A stretch of 64,000 nt of DNA, taken from NCBI GenBank assembly GCA_905211645.1, contig CAJMBK010000006.1, positions 35,131-99,130 of the forward strand, in the 5' to 3' direction. A program made the position numbers and the translations under genes. The notes under the pieces were generated by a model. It searched no databases and had not been told where the DNA came from. It saw nothing but the letters and a program-made list of their open reading frames with translations. Positions 34,117 through 43,853 of this stretch are shown here, piece by piece. The stretch's first letter is position 1. Each line of letters starts with the position of its first letter. The stretch is from an uncultured Caryophanales bacterium. GTDB taxonomy: Bacteria; Bacillota_I; Bacilli_A; RFN20; CAG-288.

Positions 34117-35967
34117 ATGATGACTAATTTATTCTTAAGTATACCTATTGATATCGACTTTATCACTGTGATAATTGTCCTTTGCTGCATATTTATTGTA
34201 GTCTTAGTTTTGATATTGGTTTTTTCAAGAAAGAAGAAGATTGACATGCCGGATACTAACGTCCGTTTGTATCGAATCGATTATTTAAATAGAACTGTCA
34301 CTTCAGTTGATAAAAAGGATTTGAAGAATCATAAATCCTACACCTATGATGATTTCATCCTCGAAGTTGCCGAATCAGATAGAGCAAAAATTAGAAACTG
34401 GATTGGAAATATCATCTCTGACAAGGATAACAGCCACTTCTGCGTCTGCCAAGTTTATTTAAATGGTGGAAAGAGCAAAGAAAAATCTAAGAATAAACCT
34501 AGAATTGCTAAATCCATGTTTGAAGTCACTTCAATCAATCCTGAAAAGAAGATTATCCATCTTGAATCAAGACTTCTTTTCAACATGTTCAATCAGAATA
34601 AATTCAAATTTTTCAATAACCGCTCCAAGGTTATCGATAATATTGAACTTTTGCTTCGTGGAGCAAATAGAGATGCAAGTTCAACTGCAACTAGTGAAGT
34701 TAAATTCAGAAAGAAACTTTCTAAGAACGCTACTTTAATTGAAAAACTTAAAGAGCAGTTAGAAACCGAATCTTACGTTGTTTTCTGCGTATTCATCTCA
34801 CCTTTGTACAACTCTTATTTGAGTACCAATCAAAAAGAATTGAACCAAGTTCGTTGGTCATTAGTTAATGAAATTGTTTCAATCTTAACCGATGATTACT
34901 ACATCGCACCTTACGAAAAGGATAAGATTGCAATTATTTACTTTGATCAATTCAATCGTTCCAAGAACTGCTCCTTTGCATTTAAGATTGTCTCTTTGTG
35001 CAAGAAGTATCTTGAACTTAATTCAATCGATGATGTCTACTCAATTTCAGTTGGGTTGGACTATTTAGTTCATTTCAAAGATAAAGATGTTAACTATCTT
35101 GAATTCAAGACTCATTTAAACAATGCATTCTCCGCAGCAATTCAAGCTCAGAACGAAAATCTTAATAACGGTGAAAGAGTTCTTGTCTACAACCAGAAAG
35201 AAATCTATAAGAATAAGCAAAGTGAATCCAAAGCTTATTCAAATATCATCAAGAATTCATTATTTAGAATTTACTATCAACCGGTAGTTAACTTGGTTAC
35301 TGGAGACATCATCCTTTACGATGTTTTTATCGAACCAATCGATATCTCTTTAGTCCCGACAATCGACAAAGTTATTTACTATGCTTATAAGCATGATCTT
35401 CTCCCTCAACTTTACACAAAGATTACTTCAATGATTGAAGAATCAATTCCAAACGGTATCAAGACTGATTTGATGCTTCAAATTAACCTTGAATACATCG
35501 AGGAAATTCTTCGTTTGATCGTTAAAAACGATTTAAACATCAAGATCAACTTGATGGTTGATGAAGATGATCTTTATAACTATGAGTTGGAAGAGATCAA
35601 AAAGAAATTTGTCGCTTGCAACTACTCCGGTATCAACATCGCTTTGTATGTTAAAAATCCAGTTATGGATATTGAAAGTGAGATTATCTCCGAAATTGCT
35701 TACTTTGTTATCGATGGTTCACTTGTTGAAAATGTCAGCCAAGGTACCAATGAGCAAACTCGATTCAATATCCTTTTGGAGAATTTACAAAGTTACAACA
35801 AGAAAATTATCATCAAGGATGTCAACGACAATTCATCCATCAACTACTGTTTGAAGTCAGATTGTCAAAACTTCATTTCAAATTTAATTTATCCACAAAG
35901 TTCCTCCATGAAAGTCTTAACTATGGATGAGAAGGAACAACTTATTGAAAAATACAAAGAAAGGTAA
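34117..35967 (+). CDS. membrane protein with degenerate GGDEF and EAL-like domains
   Basis: A 616-residue protein with a single N-terminal TM helix (about 17-37). Residues about 45-155 may be PAS-like. About 205-360 has the fold pattern of a GGDEF domain (VYSISVGLDYL, then NAFSAAIQAQNENLNNGERVLVY) but lacks the GGDEF loop. From 380 it follows an EAL domain (RIYYQPVVNLVTGDIILYDVF); the EAL motif itself is DVF, and the downstream metal-binding residues are not recognisable. Enzymatic turnover of cyclic di-GMP is therefore unlikely; a binding or scaffolding role is possible. It overlaps the upstream part of the proS frame, but the chosen proS start lies 4 nt after its stop. Confidence 0.6.
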   Translation: MMTNLFLSIPIDIDFITVIIVLCCIFIVVLVLILVFSRKKKIDMPDTNVRLYRIDYLNRTVTSVDKKDLKNHKSYTYDDFILEVAESDRAKIRNWIGNIISDKDNSHFCVCQVYLNGGKSKEKSKNKPRIAKSMFEVTSINPEKKIIHLESRLLFNMFNQNKFKFFNNRSKVIDNIELLLRGANRDASSTATSEVKFRKKLSKNATLIEKLKEQLETESYVVFCVFISPLYNSYLSTNQKELNQVRWSLVNEIVSILTDDYYIAPYEKDKIAIIYFDQFNRSKNCSFAFKIVSLCKKYLELNSIDDVYSISVGLDYLVHFKDKDVNYLEFKTHLNNAFSAAIQAQNENLNNGERVLVYNQKEIYKNKQSESKAYSNIIKNSLFRIYYQPVVNLVTGDIILYDVFIEPIDISLVPTIDKVIYYAYKHDLLPQLYTKITSMIEESIPNGIKTDLMLQINLEYIEEILRLIVKNDLNIKINLMVDEDDLYNYELEEIKKKFVACNYSGINIALYVKNPVMDIESEIISEIAYFVIDGSLVENVSQGTNEQTRFNILLENLQSYNKKIIIKDVNDNSSINYCLKSDCQNFISNLIYPQSSSMKVLTMDEKEQLIEKYKER

Positions 35968-35971
35968 TTAT

Positions 35972-37420
35972 ATGGAACAAAAACAAATTAAAAAGAACTC
36001 AATGATCACAGCCCAAGAGGAAGACTTTGCTAAGTGGTACACTGATGTTTGCTTAAAATGTGAACTCATGGATTACACATCCACCAAAGGTTTTATCGTT
36101 TACCGTCCTTACGGCTATGCTATCTGGGAAAATATCAAGAATTATTTGGATGCAGAATTTAAGAAAACTGGTCATGAAAATGTCTACATGCCTTGCTTAA
36201 TTCCTGAGCATCTTTTAACCAAAGAAAAAGAGCACGTTCAAGGTTTTGCTCCAGAATGTGCTGTTGTCACTATCGGTGGTAACAAAGAACTTGAAGAAAG
36301 ACTCTATGTCAGACCTACATCAGAAACTTTATTTTGTGAACACTTCAAGGATATCTTACATTCCTACAACGATTTACCTATTAAATACAATCAATGGTGC
36401 TCAGTTGTCAGATGGGAAAAGACAACTAAACCTTTCTTAAGAGGTGCAGAATTTTTATGGCAAGAAGGTCACACCTTGCATAGAACTGCAAATGAAGCAA
36501 GAGAAGAAGCACTCAACATGCTTAAAATCTACAATAAATTAGGTGAAGAAGCACTCTGCTTCCCATTTGTCATGGGTCGTAAAACCGATAAAGAAAAATT
36601 TGCTGGTGCAGTTGAAACTTATTCAATCGAAGCTTTGATGAAGGATGGTCAAGCCTTACAAAGTGGTACCACTCACTTCTTCGGTGATGGTTTTGCTAAG
36701 CATTACGATATTAAATACCTTGATTCTGACAACACTTTGAAAGTTCCTTTCCAAACTTCCTGGGGTGTTTCAACACGTTTAATCGGTGCTTTAATCATGG
36801 TTCATGGTGATGATAACGGTCTTGTTTTACCACCTAAAGTTGCACCTATCCAAGTTGCAATTATCCCAATTAAAGCTAATGCTTCTAAGGATGTTTTGTT
36901 AACTTGCAATTCAATCTGCTCCAAACTTAAAGAAGCAGGTATCAGAGCTATTGTTGATACTTCAGATAAGACACCTGGCTACAAATTTAACCAATACGAA
37001 ATGAAAGGTGTCCCACTTAGAATCGATGTCGGTCCTAAGGATGTTGAAAATAATAACTATGCAGTTACAACAAGATTCGATTCAGTTAAACAAATTAAAT
37101 CTTTGAATGATGATGTTGTCAAAACTATCAAAGAAGAATTCGAAAGAATTGAAAAAGGTATGTACGATAAGGCTAAGAAGTTTGTTGATGAGCACATCTT
37201 TGAATGTAAGACTGAAGAAGAACTTGCTGATGTTTTAGTTAATTCTAAAGGTTACGCCAAGATCATGTGGGACGGAACCAGAGAAACTGAAGACCTCATC
37301 AAGGAAAAATATAACGCAACAGCAAGATGTATGCCTTTCAATCAAATTCCTTTTGCTGAGAATGATCCTGTCTCTGGTAAGAAGGGAAAATACGTCACTT
37401 TATTTGCTAGAGCATATTAA
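35972..37420 (+). CDS. proS: prolyl-tRNA synthetase (archaeal/eukaryotic type)
   Basis: A 482-residue class II synthetase from the preferred start MEQKQIKKNSM (AAAGG upstream; the frame is open back to 35927). VYRPYGYAIWENI, LYVRPTSETLF, WCSVVRWEKTTKPFLRGAEFLWQEGHT and TSWGVSTRLIGALIM are the class II motifs of the ProRS form without the bacterial editing insertion. The C-terminal part carries the anticodon-binding domain and ends FARAY. It charges tRNA-Pro. This short form is usual in Mollicutes and some Firmicutes. Confidence 0.95.
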   Translation: MEQKQIKKNSMITAQEEDFAKWYTDVCLKCELMDYTSTKGFIVYRPYGYAIWENIKNYLDAEFKKTGHENVYMPCLIPEHLLTKEKEHVQGFAPECAVVTIGGNKELEERLYVRPTSETLFCEHFKDILHSYNDLPIKYNQWCSVVRWEKTTKPFLRGAEFLWQEGHTLHRTANEAREEALNMLKIYNKLGEEALCFPFVMGRKTDKEKFAGAVETYSIEALMKDGQALQSGTTHFFGDGFAKHYDIKYLDSDNTLKVPFQTSWGVSTRLIGALIMVHGDDNGLVLPPKVAPIQVAIIPIKANASKDVLLTCNSICSKLKEAGIRAIVDTSDKTPGYKFNQYEMKGVPLRIDVGPKDVENNNYAVTTRFDSVKQIKSLNDDVVKTIKEEFERIEKGMYDKAKKFVDEHIFECKTEEELADVLVNSKGYAKIMWDGTRETEDLIKEKYNATARCMPFNQIPFAENDPVSGKKGKYVTLFARAY

Positions 37421-37494
37421 TTATTATCATTTTTGAAAATTAGATTTTAAAGTTGTAATATTTTGGTTAGGTATAGTTAACACGGAGGTTTACT

Positions 37495-39234
37495 ATGAAT
37501 AAATTCGACACAAATTTAGCTAAATTACAAGAATGTTTAAAAGAAAAAGGTCTTAAATCTTACATCATCTTTGTTCAAGATTATCACCTTTCCGAATACA
37601 CACATGAATACTTCTCATTGGAAAGAAAGAATGTCTGCTCATTCTTAGGTTCCGATGGTTATGTTTTAGTCACACAAGATAAAGCATATTTATACACCGA
37701 TGGTCGTTACTGGATGGAAGCAGAAATCGAACTTAAAGGTACCAATGTTGAACTCGTTAGAATGGGTGCAGCAGGTGTTCCTTCAGTTTATGATTTTGTT
37801 AAATCCAACAACTTATTCCCACTTGGTTTTGACTTCAGATTGATGTCTGCAATGCAGTATGAAAAGATTAAAGATTGGGATATTAAAGATGTCTCCTTCT
37901 TCAATTTAGTTGAAAATCCTACACCACTTCCATTCAATAAGATTTGGAAGCTTTCCGATAAGTTACTTTCCACAACCTTGGAAGAAAGAGTTAACACCGT
38001 TATGGATAAAGCAAATTCCTTAGGTGCAGAAAGTTTCTTACTTACAACTTTGGATGATGTTGCTTACCTTTTAGGTGCAAGATCAAGCGATGTTCCTTGC
38101 AACCCAGTTTTCTATTCTTACCTCTATATTGACAAGGATAGACACATCACCTTATTCACCGATGCTAAAGAAATTTGTGAATTGAATAATGTTGAAGTTA
38201 AGCCTTACTCTGAAATTGACAATTTCTTAATCGAAAGAAAAAATGTCCCTACTTTAGTCGATCCATCCAGAGTTAATGCGCACTTATACAACATCTTAAC
38301 TCACAAAGTTTGTGCAGAAAACCCAACTGTTTTGATGAAAGCAGTCAAAGGTCCAGTCGAGATTAAAAATATCAAGAGAGTTCACCAACAAGATGGCTTA
38401 GCAATGCTTAAGTTCTACAAATTTATCAAAGAGCACGCTAAAGAGAATCTTTCCGAAATGGATTACTCCGATGAACTTAAGAAATTCAGATTTGAAAATA
38501 AGGAAATCTTTGATTTATCCTTCCCAACCATTGCCGGTTTTGGTCAAAACGGTGCAATGATGCACTACGAACCAACATATGAAAACTGTGCAATCTGTGA
38601 TCCTAAGGAAAATACCTTCTTACTTGTTGACTCAGGTGGTCAATATTACGGTGGTACAACCGATATCACAAGAACCTATTTCTTTGGTAAACCTAGTAAA
38701 GAGATGGTTAGAGACTACACCTTAACTTTGAAATCAGTCATCGATTTATCCATGACCGTTTTCATGGAAGGTTCCACAGGTACCACAATCGATATCAAAG
38801 CTAGAGAAAATATGTGGAGATTAGGTATGGATTATAAGTGCGGTACCGGTCATGGTGTCGGTTACATCTTAAATGTCCACGAAGGTCCAAACAGATTCTA
38901 TTACACCAGACAAAATTCAGTCATGCTTCCTGGTATGATCACAACCATCGAACCTGGTGTTTATAAAGATTACAGATATGGTATCAGAATCGAAAATGAA
39001 CTTTTAACTGTTCCTGCATTTAAGACTAAAGATGGAACATTCTACAAGTTTGAACCTGTCACCTACGCTCCAATTGCAGTTGAACATCTTGATTTGAAGC
39101 TTCTTTCCGATGAAGAAATCAAATATTTAAACGATTATCACAAGTTAGTTAATAAGAAATTAACACCTCTTATCAAGGATAAGAAACTCAAAGCCTTCCT
39201 TGATAAGGTTACAAAACCTGTTGTCAGAAAATAA
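37495..39234 (+). CDS. Xaa-Pro aminopeptidase (M24B family)
   Basis: A 579-residue enzyme of the long, three-domain type. Two creatinase-like N-terminal domains cover about 1-300. The pita-bread catalytic domain has ligands in LLVDSGGQYYGGTTDITRT (two Asp), GTGHGVGYILNVHEGP (His), TTIEPGVY (Glu) and GIRIENELL (Glu). It removes N-terminal residues preceding proline using two Mn/Co ions in the cytoplasm. CGGAGG lies 6 nt before the ATG. Its stop shares a base with the start of trmL (TAATG). Confidence 0.92.
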   Translation: MNKFDTNLAKLQECLKEKGLKSYIIFVQDYHLSEYTHEYFSLERKNVCSFLGSDGYVLVTQDKAYLYTDGRYWMEAEIELKGTNVELVRMGAAGVPSVYDFVKSNNLFPLGFDFRLMSAMQYEKIKDWDIKDVSFFNLVENPTPLPFNKIWKLSDKLLSTTLEERVNTVMDKANSLGAESFLLTTLDDVAYLLGARSSDVPCNPVFYSYLYIDKDRHITLFTDAKEICELNNVEVKPYSEIDNFLIERKNVPTLVDPSRVNAHLYNILTHKVCAENPTVLMKAVKGPVEIKNIKRVHQQDGLAMLKFYKFIKEHAKENLSEMDYSDELKKFRFENKEIFDLSFPTIAGFGQNGAMMHYEPTYENCAICDPKENTFLLVDSGGQYYGGTTDITRTYFFGKPSKEMVRDYTLTLKSVIDLSMTVFMEGSTGTTIDIKARENMWRLGMDYKCGTGHGVGYILNVHEGPNRFYYTRQNSVMLPGMITTIEPGVYKDYRYGIRIENELLTVPAFKTKDGTFYKFEPVTYAPIAVEHLDLKLLSDEEIKYLNDYHKLVNKKLTPLIKDKKLKAFLDKVTKPVVRK

Positions 39235-39749
39235 TGAATACAATTGTATTATTTGAACCAGAAATTCCTCAAAACGTTGGAAATATTATCCGCACTGCCA
39301 TGGCATTTGAGTGCAACCTTGTCATCATCGGTCATTTAAAATTCACTCTTGATGACAAAGCTCTTGCTCGTGCAAAGATGGATTATGCCACTGATTTCCC
39401 AATTAAGTTCTACGATACTTATGAGGAATTTGCAAAAACTGTTAAAGATAAATCCAAATTATTCTTTGTTACCAGATATTCAAAATTCTGCTACTCCATG
39501 AAGGATTATTCCAAAAAAGATGGAGATTACTACTTCATGTTTGGAAGAGAATCCACAGGAATTCCTTACGATATTCTAAGAGAAAATCTTGATCAATGCG
39601 TCAGAATTCCAATGACATTCAACGCCAGAAGTTTGAATTTATCAAACTGCGTTGCAATCATCATGAGTGAATGTTTAAGACAGCAGAATTTTAACGATTT
39701 AGCCACAACAGAAGTCATCAAAGGCGAAGACTTTTTAACTAAGGAATAA
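39234..39749 (+). CDS. trmL: tRNA (cytidine/uridine-34 2'-O)-methyltransferase
   Basis: A 171-residue SPOUT methyltransferase. The start EPEIPQNVGNIIRTA and the knot region FMFGRESTGIP with IPMTFNARSLNLSNCVAI match TrmL (YibK). It methylates the wobble ribose of tRNA-Leu isoacceptors using SAM. It is translationally coupled to the peptidase gene and is followed by a terminator. Confidence 0.92.
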   Translation: MNTIVLFEPEIPQNVGNIIRTAMAFECNLVIIGHLKFTLDDKALARAKMDYATDFPIKFYDTYEEFAKTVKDKSKLFFVTRYSKFCYSMKDYSKKDGDYYFMFGRESTGIPYDILRENLDQCVRIPMTFNARSLNLSNCVAIIMSECLRQQNFNDLATTEVIKGEDFLTKE

Positions 39750-39765
39750 ATTATTGATTTTATAT

Positions 39766-39794
39766 ACCTTTTCACAATCTGTGGAAAGGTTTTT
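39766..39794 (+). terminator. intrinsic terminator
   Basis: ACCTTTTCACA / TGTGGAAAGGT stem with a 3-nt loop and T-run, downstream of trmL. Confidence 0.85.
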
Positions 39795-39850
39795 CTATAT
39801 AACAAATGTCCAAAATTATATAATATTTCAAATATTAAGGAGTTTTAAAA

Positions 39851-41815
39851 ATGAAATATGATCATCTTTGTGTCAGTTGCATGAGAGCATTAGCAATCGA
39901 TACAATCAATAAAGCTAATTCAGGTCACCCAGGTATGGCTCTTGATGCTGCTCCAATTTTATACACCCTTTTCACCAGACATTTAAAGGCAAACCCAAAC
40001 GATCCAAAATGGTTGAATAGAGATAGATTTGTTCTTTCTGCTGGTCACGCATCAAGCTTACTTTATGTCACTTTGCACTTAGCTGGTTATAAGATTTCAA
40101 TCGATGATTTGAAAAACTTTAGACAACTTAACTCTCTTACTCCAGGTCACCCAGAATGTGATGTCACCCCTGGTGTTGATGCAACTTCTGGTCCATTAGG
40201 TCAAGGTGTTGCTCAAGCAGTTGGTATGGCAATGGCTCAAGAGATGTTAACAGCACAATATCCTCATTCAAAAGAAATTTTTGATCACTACACCTACTGC
40301 TTATGCGGCGATGGTTGCTTGGAAGAAGGTATCTCTCAAGAAGCAATCTCCTACGCAGGTTTACAAAAATTAAATAAATTGATTTTGATCTATGACTGCA
40401 ACGATGTCACCTTGGACGGACCATTATCAAATTCCAACAAAGATAATCAAATTGCAAGATTTAAAGCCAGCAACTGGAACACAATCTTAGTTGAAGATGG
40501 TAACGATGTCGATGCAATCGACGAAGCTATCAAGAAAGCAAAACTTTCTGATAGACCTACCATGATTCAAGTTAACACTATCATCGGTTATGGTTCCAAG
40601 AACCAAGGTACCTGCAAAGTTCACGGCGCACCTTTAGGTTTGGAAGATGGTGAACACGCAAAACAAGTTTATAACTACAACTACGAACCATTTGAAGTTC
40701 CTGCTGAAGTTTATCAAGTTTTCAAAGATAGTTTTATCTCTCGTGGTACAAAAGCTTACCAAGTCTGGCAAGAAGCTTTTGCGGAATATGGTTATTCCTA
40801 CAAACAGGAACACGATAGAATTGAAGAATTCAAAGATAACAACGTTAGAAATTATCTTTTCAATGAGATTCCTCATTTTGAAGAAGGTTACACAGATTCA
40901 ACAAGAAATGAATCTCAAATGATGCTCAATTTACTCAATTCTACATTGCCAAATTTAGTAGGTGGTTCCGCAGACGTTGCAAAATCAGTTATGACAAATA
41001 TCGATGGTGAAACAGACTTCACCGCTGAAAATAGAGGTGGTAGAAATATCAACTTCGGTATCAGAGAATTTGCAATGGGTGCAATTTGTAACGGCATTCT
41101 TTTACATGGTGGTTTAAGAACATATTGCGGTTGCTTCCTTGTTTTCTCCGATTACATGAAGCCAGCAATCAGAATGGCAAGTTTATCTAAACTTCCTGCA
41201 ATCTATCTTTTCTCTCATGACTCAATCGCAGTCGGTGAAGATGGTCCAACACACCAACCTATCGAACAACTTGCAATGTTAAGATCTATTCCTAACTTGT
41301 TAGTTTTCCGTCCATGCGATGCAAGAGAACTTGCATCTGCATACAAGATTGCCTTGTATCAAAATGAAACTCCTTCCGCTTTAATCTTAACTAGACAAAA
41401 ATTGCCAAATATTCCAAATTCCAATTTTGAAGGCACTTCTAAAGGTGGTTACATCATTTCCAAAGAAAGAGTTAAGAATGATTTCACAATCATCGCAACC
41501 GGTTCTGAAGTTAGTTTGGCAGTTAAAGCTCAACAACTTCTTTTAGAAGATGGCATTGATGTCAGAGTTGTTTCATTACCTTGTACACAACTCTTTGATC
41601 ACCAAACAAATGATTATCAAAATGAAGTTTTAGGTCAATCATACGAAAGAAGAATCTCAGTTGAAATGCTTTCTTCATTTGGTTGGCACAAGTACTCCAA
41701 GTACACAATGTCACTTGATGAATTCGGTCGTTCCGCTAAGGATAAGGATGTTATCAAGTTCTTCAACTTCACACCTGAAGCTTTAGTTGAAAAGATTAAA
41801 ACTATTATTAAGTAA
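39851..41815 (+). CDS. tkt: transketolase
   Basis: A 654-residue enzyme of normal length. The N-terminal SGHPGMALDAAPI and the thiamine diphosphate motif GDGCLEEG with a downstream DCNDVTLDG are clear. The pyrimidine domain holds FGIREFAMGAICNG and SVGEDGPTHQPIEQL. It transfers two-carbon units in the pentose phosphate pathway. AAGGAG lies 8 nt before the ATG; single-gene transcript with its own terminator. Confidence 0.96.
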   Translation: MKYDHLCVSCMRALAIDTINKANSGHPGMALDAAPILYTLFTRHLKANPNDPKWLNRDRFVLSAGHASSLLYVTLHLAGYKISIDDLKNFRQLNSLTPGHPECDVTPGVDATSGPLGQGVAQAVGMAMAQEMLTAQYPHSKEIFDHYTYCLCGDGCLEEGISQEAISYAGLQKLNKLILIYDCNDVTLDGPLSNSNKDNQIARFKASNWNTILVEDGNDVDAIDEAIKKAKLSDRPTMIQVNTIIGYGSKNQGTCKVHGAPLGLEDGEHAKQVYNYNYEPFEVPAEVYQVFKDSFISRGTKAYQVWQEAFAEYGYSYKQEHDRIEEFKDNNVRNYLFNEIPHFEEGYTDSTRNESQMMLNLLNSTLPNLVGGSADVAKSVMTNIDGETDFTAENRGGRNINFGIREFAMGAICNGILLHGGLRTYCGCFLVFSDYMKPAIRMASLSKLPAIYLFSHDSIAVGEDGPTHQPIEQLAMLRSIPNLLVFRPCDARELASAYKIALYQNETPSALILTRQKLPNIPNSNFEGTSKGGYIISKERVKNDFTIIATGSEVSLAVKAQQLLLEDGIDVRVVSLPCTQLFDHQTNDYQNEVLGQSYERRISVEMLSSFGWHKYSKYTMSLDEFGRSAKDKDVIKFFNFTPEALVEKIKTIIK

Positions 41816-41838
41816 TTAATTCTAAGTATTGTTTCTAT

Positions 41839-41865
41839 AACTTGGCTTCTTGAGCCAAGTTTTTA
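41839..41865 (+). terminator. intrinsic terminator
   Basis: AACTTGGCT / AGCCAAGTT stem with a 5-nt loop and T-run after tkt. Confidence 0.9.
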
Positions 41866-41967
41866 ATTTGAAAAATAGCTGCCAATTCATAGGTAAATTT
41901 ACCACTACCATCTTGAAAACTAAGGGCATTTTTTATAAACTATCTTTCGTAGAAAGAAGGTGAAATT

Positions 41968-42147
41968 GTGCCAAAGGTTATTATTAGAGAAAACGAAACT
42001 TTTGAAGATGGCGTTAAGCGTTTCAAGAGATTAGTTAACAAATCTAACATCTTAGCAGACTACAGAAAACACAATTTCTATGTCAAGCCAGGTCTTAAGA
42101 GAAGACTTAAAGATGAATTAGCACGTCGTAACAAACGTAAATACTAA
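41968..42147 (+). CDS. rpsU: 30S ribosomal protein S21
   Basis: A 59-residue basic protein starting at GTG with AAAGAAGG 7 nt upstream. It reads MPKVIIRENETFEDGVKRF, then NFYVKPGLKRRLKDELARR, the S21 pattern. S21 sits near the 16S 3' end and the anti-Shine-Dalgarno region and helps translation start. It is short and has a non-ATG start, so it is easily missed. A strong terminator follows. Confidence 0.95.
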   Translation: MPKVIIRENETFEDGVKRFKRLVNKSNILADYRKHNFYVKPGLKRRLKDELARRNKRKY

Positions 42148-42160
42148 TTGACACATTTCC

Positions 42161-42187
42161 GCTCCTGGGAGACCAGGAGCATTTTTT
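42161..42187 (+). terminator. intrinsic terminator
   Basis: GCTCCTGG / CCAGGAGC stem with a GAGA loop and T6 after rpsU. Confidence 0.95.
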
Positions 42188-42368
42188 GTAAGCGATTATA
42201 AATATTTCTTATAAATATAAAATGTAAGAGAAAAAGCAAAAATTTGATGTTTGAAATATAATTTATTGTACTTATCTATTTATATTTAACAATTTTAAAA
42301 TTACAAATAAAATTGTTTACTTTTTTGTCATTTTTACCCGATTTCCAAATTTCCATTTTTTACTTTGC

Positions 42369-42374
42369 TATAAT
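42369..42374 (+). promoter_or_regulatory. extended -10 promoter of the FAD protein/purA/purB operon
   Basis: The TGCTATAAT sequence gives an extended -10 (TATAAT at 42369-42374); the -35 is poor. It lies 57 nt before the first ATG. I see no purine riboswitch in the leader. Confidence 0.55.
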
Positions 42375-42430
42375 TTGAAAGTAATAAGGCCAATATGTTT
42401 CTTGTTACGTATAGATAGGAAAGATTATAA

Positions 42431-43849
42431 ATGGCAAAGTATGATGTAGTAATTGTAGGTGCAGGACCTTCAGGATACTTCTGTGCTTACGAATTAAACA
42501 AAAAGAATCCTGAGTTAAAAGTATTACTAATTGACAAAGGTAGGGACATTTTCAAACGTTATTGTCCAGTTTTAAATCACATAATTGAACGTTGTCCACT
42601 TGATAAATCTGGTCAAGTCGGTTGTTTACCATCTTGTTCTATGACTTGCGGCTTCGGCGGTGCAGGTGCATACTCTGATGGAAAATTTAATATTACTACT
42701 GAGTTTGGTGGTTGGTTAAATGAGTATTTAGATGATAAAGAACTCTTAGATCTCATCAATTACTGCGATGAAATCAATCTTAAATTTGGTGCAACCACAC
42801 AAATTACCGATCCATACAATGATAAGATTAGAGATATTGAACGCAGAGCTTTCGGTGCTGGGTTGAAGCTTTTAAGAGCTAAAGTTAGACACTTAGGTAC
42901 TGAACAGAATCTTGAAATCTTAAAACGTATCTACAAGCATCTTGAATCAAGAATCGACATGCGTATGCAAACCGCAATGAAAGATATTATCGTCGAAGAT
43001 GGTGTTTGTAAAGGTATCATCTTAGAAAGTGGTGAAGAAATCTACGCAGATAAAGTTGTTTTAGGCTTAGGTAGAGATGGCTCCATCTTCTTGGGTGAAG
43101 TTTTAAGGAAACATGATGTTCCACTTTTAAATAACCAAGTAGATATCGGTGTTAGAGTTGAGACAAGTGATATCGTCATGGATGAAATAAACAAGAACCT
43201 CTACGAAGGTAAATTTATCTTTAACACCTCTAATGGTCAAAGAGTTAGAACATTCTGCTCTAATCCATCCGGTCATGTTGTTGTTGAAAATGACCATCAT
43301 GTCATTCTAGCTAACGGTCACTCCTATCAAGACAAGAAATTAGGCTCAGATAATACAAACTTTGCACTCTTAGTTTCTCATAAGTTTAAAGAACCATTCA
43401 ATGAGCCAAATGAATATGCATATCAAATTTCTAAATTAGCAAATAAACTTTCCTGTGGTTCCGTCATCCTTCAAAAATATGGTGATATCAAGAAAGGACG
43501 CAGATCCACAGTTAAAAGAATTGAGGAAGGTTTTATCAAACCAACACTTAAAGAGGCAGTTCCTGGTGATTTAGGTTTATGCTTACCATACAAGACAATG
43601 AAATCTCTTATTGAAATGATTGAAGCCTTGGATAAAGTTACTCCAGGTATTGCTAACGATGACACACTATTATATGGTGTTGAAGCCAAATTCTACTCTG
43701 CAAGACCTGATGTCAGCAAGACTTTAGAAGTGAAAAACATTCATAATTTATATGTTGCTGGCGATGGTGCTGGTATCACGCGTGGTTTATCTCAAGCAAG
43801 TGCTTGTGGTATTTATATTGCTAGAACAATTTTGAATAATAAGGAGTAA
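42431..43849 (+). CDS. FAD-dependent dehydrogenase, uncharacterised (COG2509-like)
   Basis: A 472-residue flavoprotein. VVIVGAGPSGYFCAYEL is the Rossmann FAD motif, and GFGGAGAYSDGKFN and the C-terminal LYVAGDGAGITRGLSQAS are features of the COG2509 family. A Cys cluster between residues 45 and 80 (RYCPVLNHIIERCP, then GCLPSCSMTC) may bind an iron-sulfur cluster. The substrate of this family is unknown. It is followed by purA after 4 nt, so it heads the adenylosuccinate operon. Confidence 0.8.
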   Translation: MAKYDVVIVGAGPSGYFCAYELNKKNPELKVLLIDKGRDIFKRYCPVLNHIIERCPLDKSGQVGCLPSCSMTCGFGGAGAYSDGKFNITTEFGGWLNEYLDDKELLDLINYCDEINLKFGATTQITDPYNDKIRDIERRAFGAGLKLLRAKVRHLGTEQNLEILKRIYKHLESRIDMRMQTAMKDIIVEDGVCKGIILESGEEIYADKVVLGLGRDGSIFLGEVLRKHDVPLLNNQVDIGVRVETSDIVMDEINKNLYEGKFIFNTSNGQRVRTFCSNPSGHVVVENDHHVILANGHSYQDKKLGSDNTNFALLVSHKFKEPFNEPNEYAYQISKLANKLSCGSVILQKYGDIKKGRRSTVKRIEEGFIKPTLKEAVPGDLGLCLPYKTMKSLIEMIEALDKVTPGIANDDTLLYGVEAKFYSARPDVSKTLEVKNIHNLYVAGDGAGITRGLSQASACGIYIARTILNNKE

Positions 43850-43853
43850 TTTT

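Noticed and set aside
34463..34738. 91-codon ORF in another frame
   Set aside because: It lies inside the GGDEF/EAL-like gene, without a ribosome site or family likeness.
35927..35971. Upstream start for proS overlapping the previous gene
   Set aside because: The 15 extra codons lie within the GGDEF/EAL-like gene, and AAAGG precedes the ATG at 35972.
42188..42430. Purine riboswitch before the purA operon
   Set aside because: No three-way junction core or terminator could be found in the leader; only a promoter is supported.
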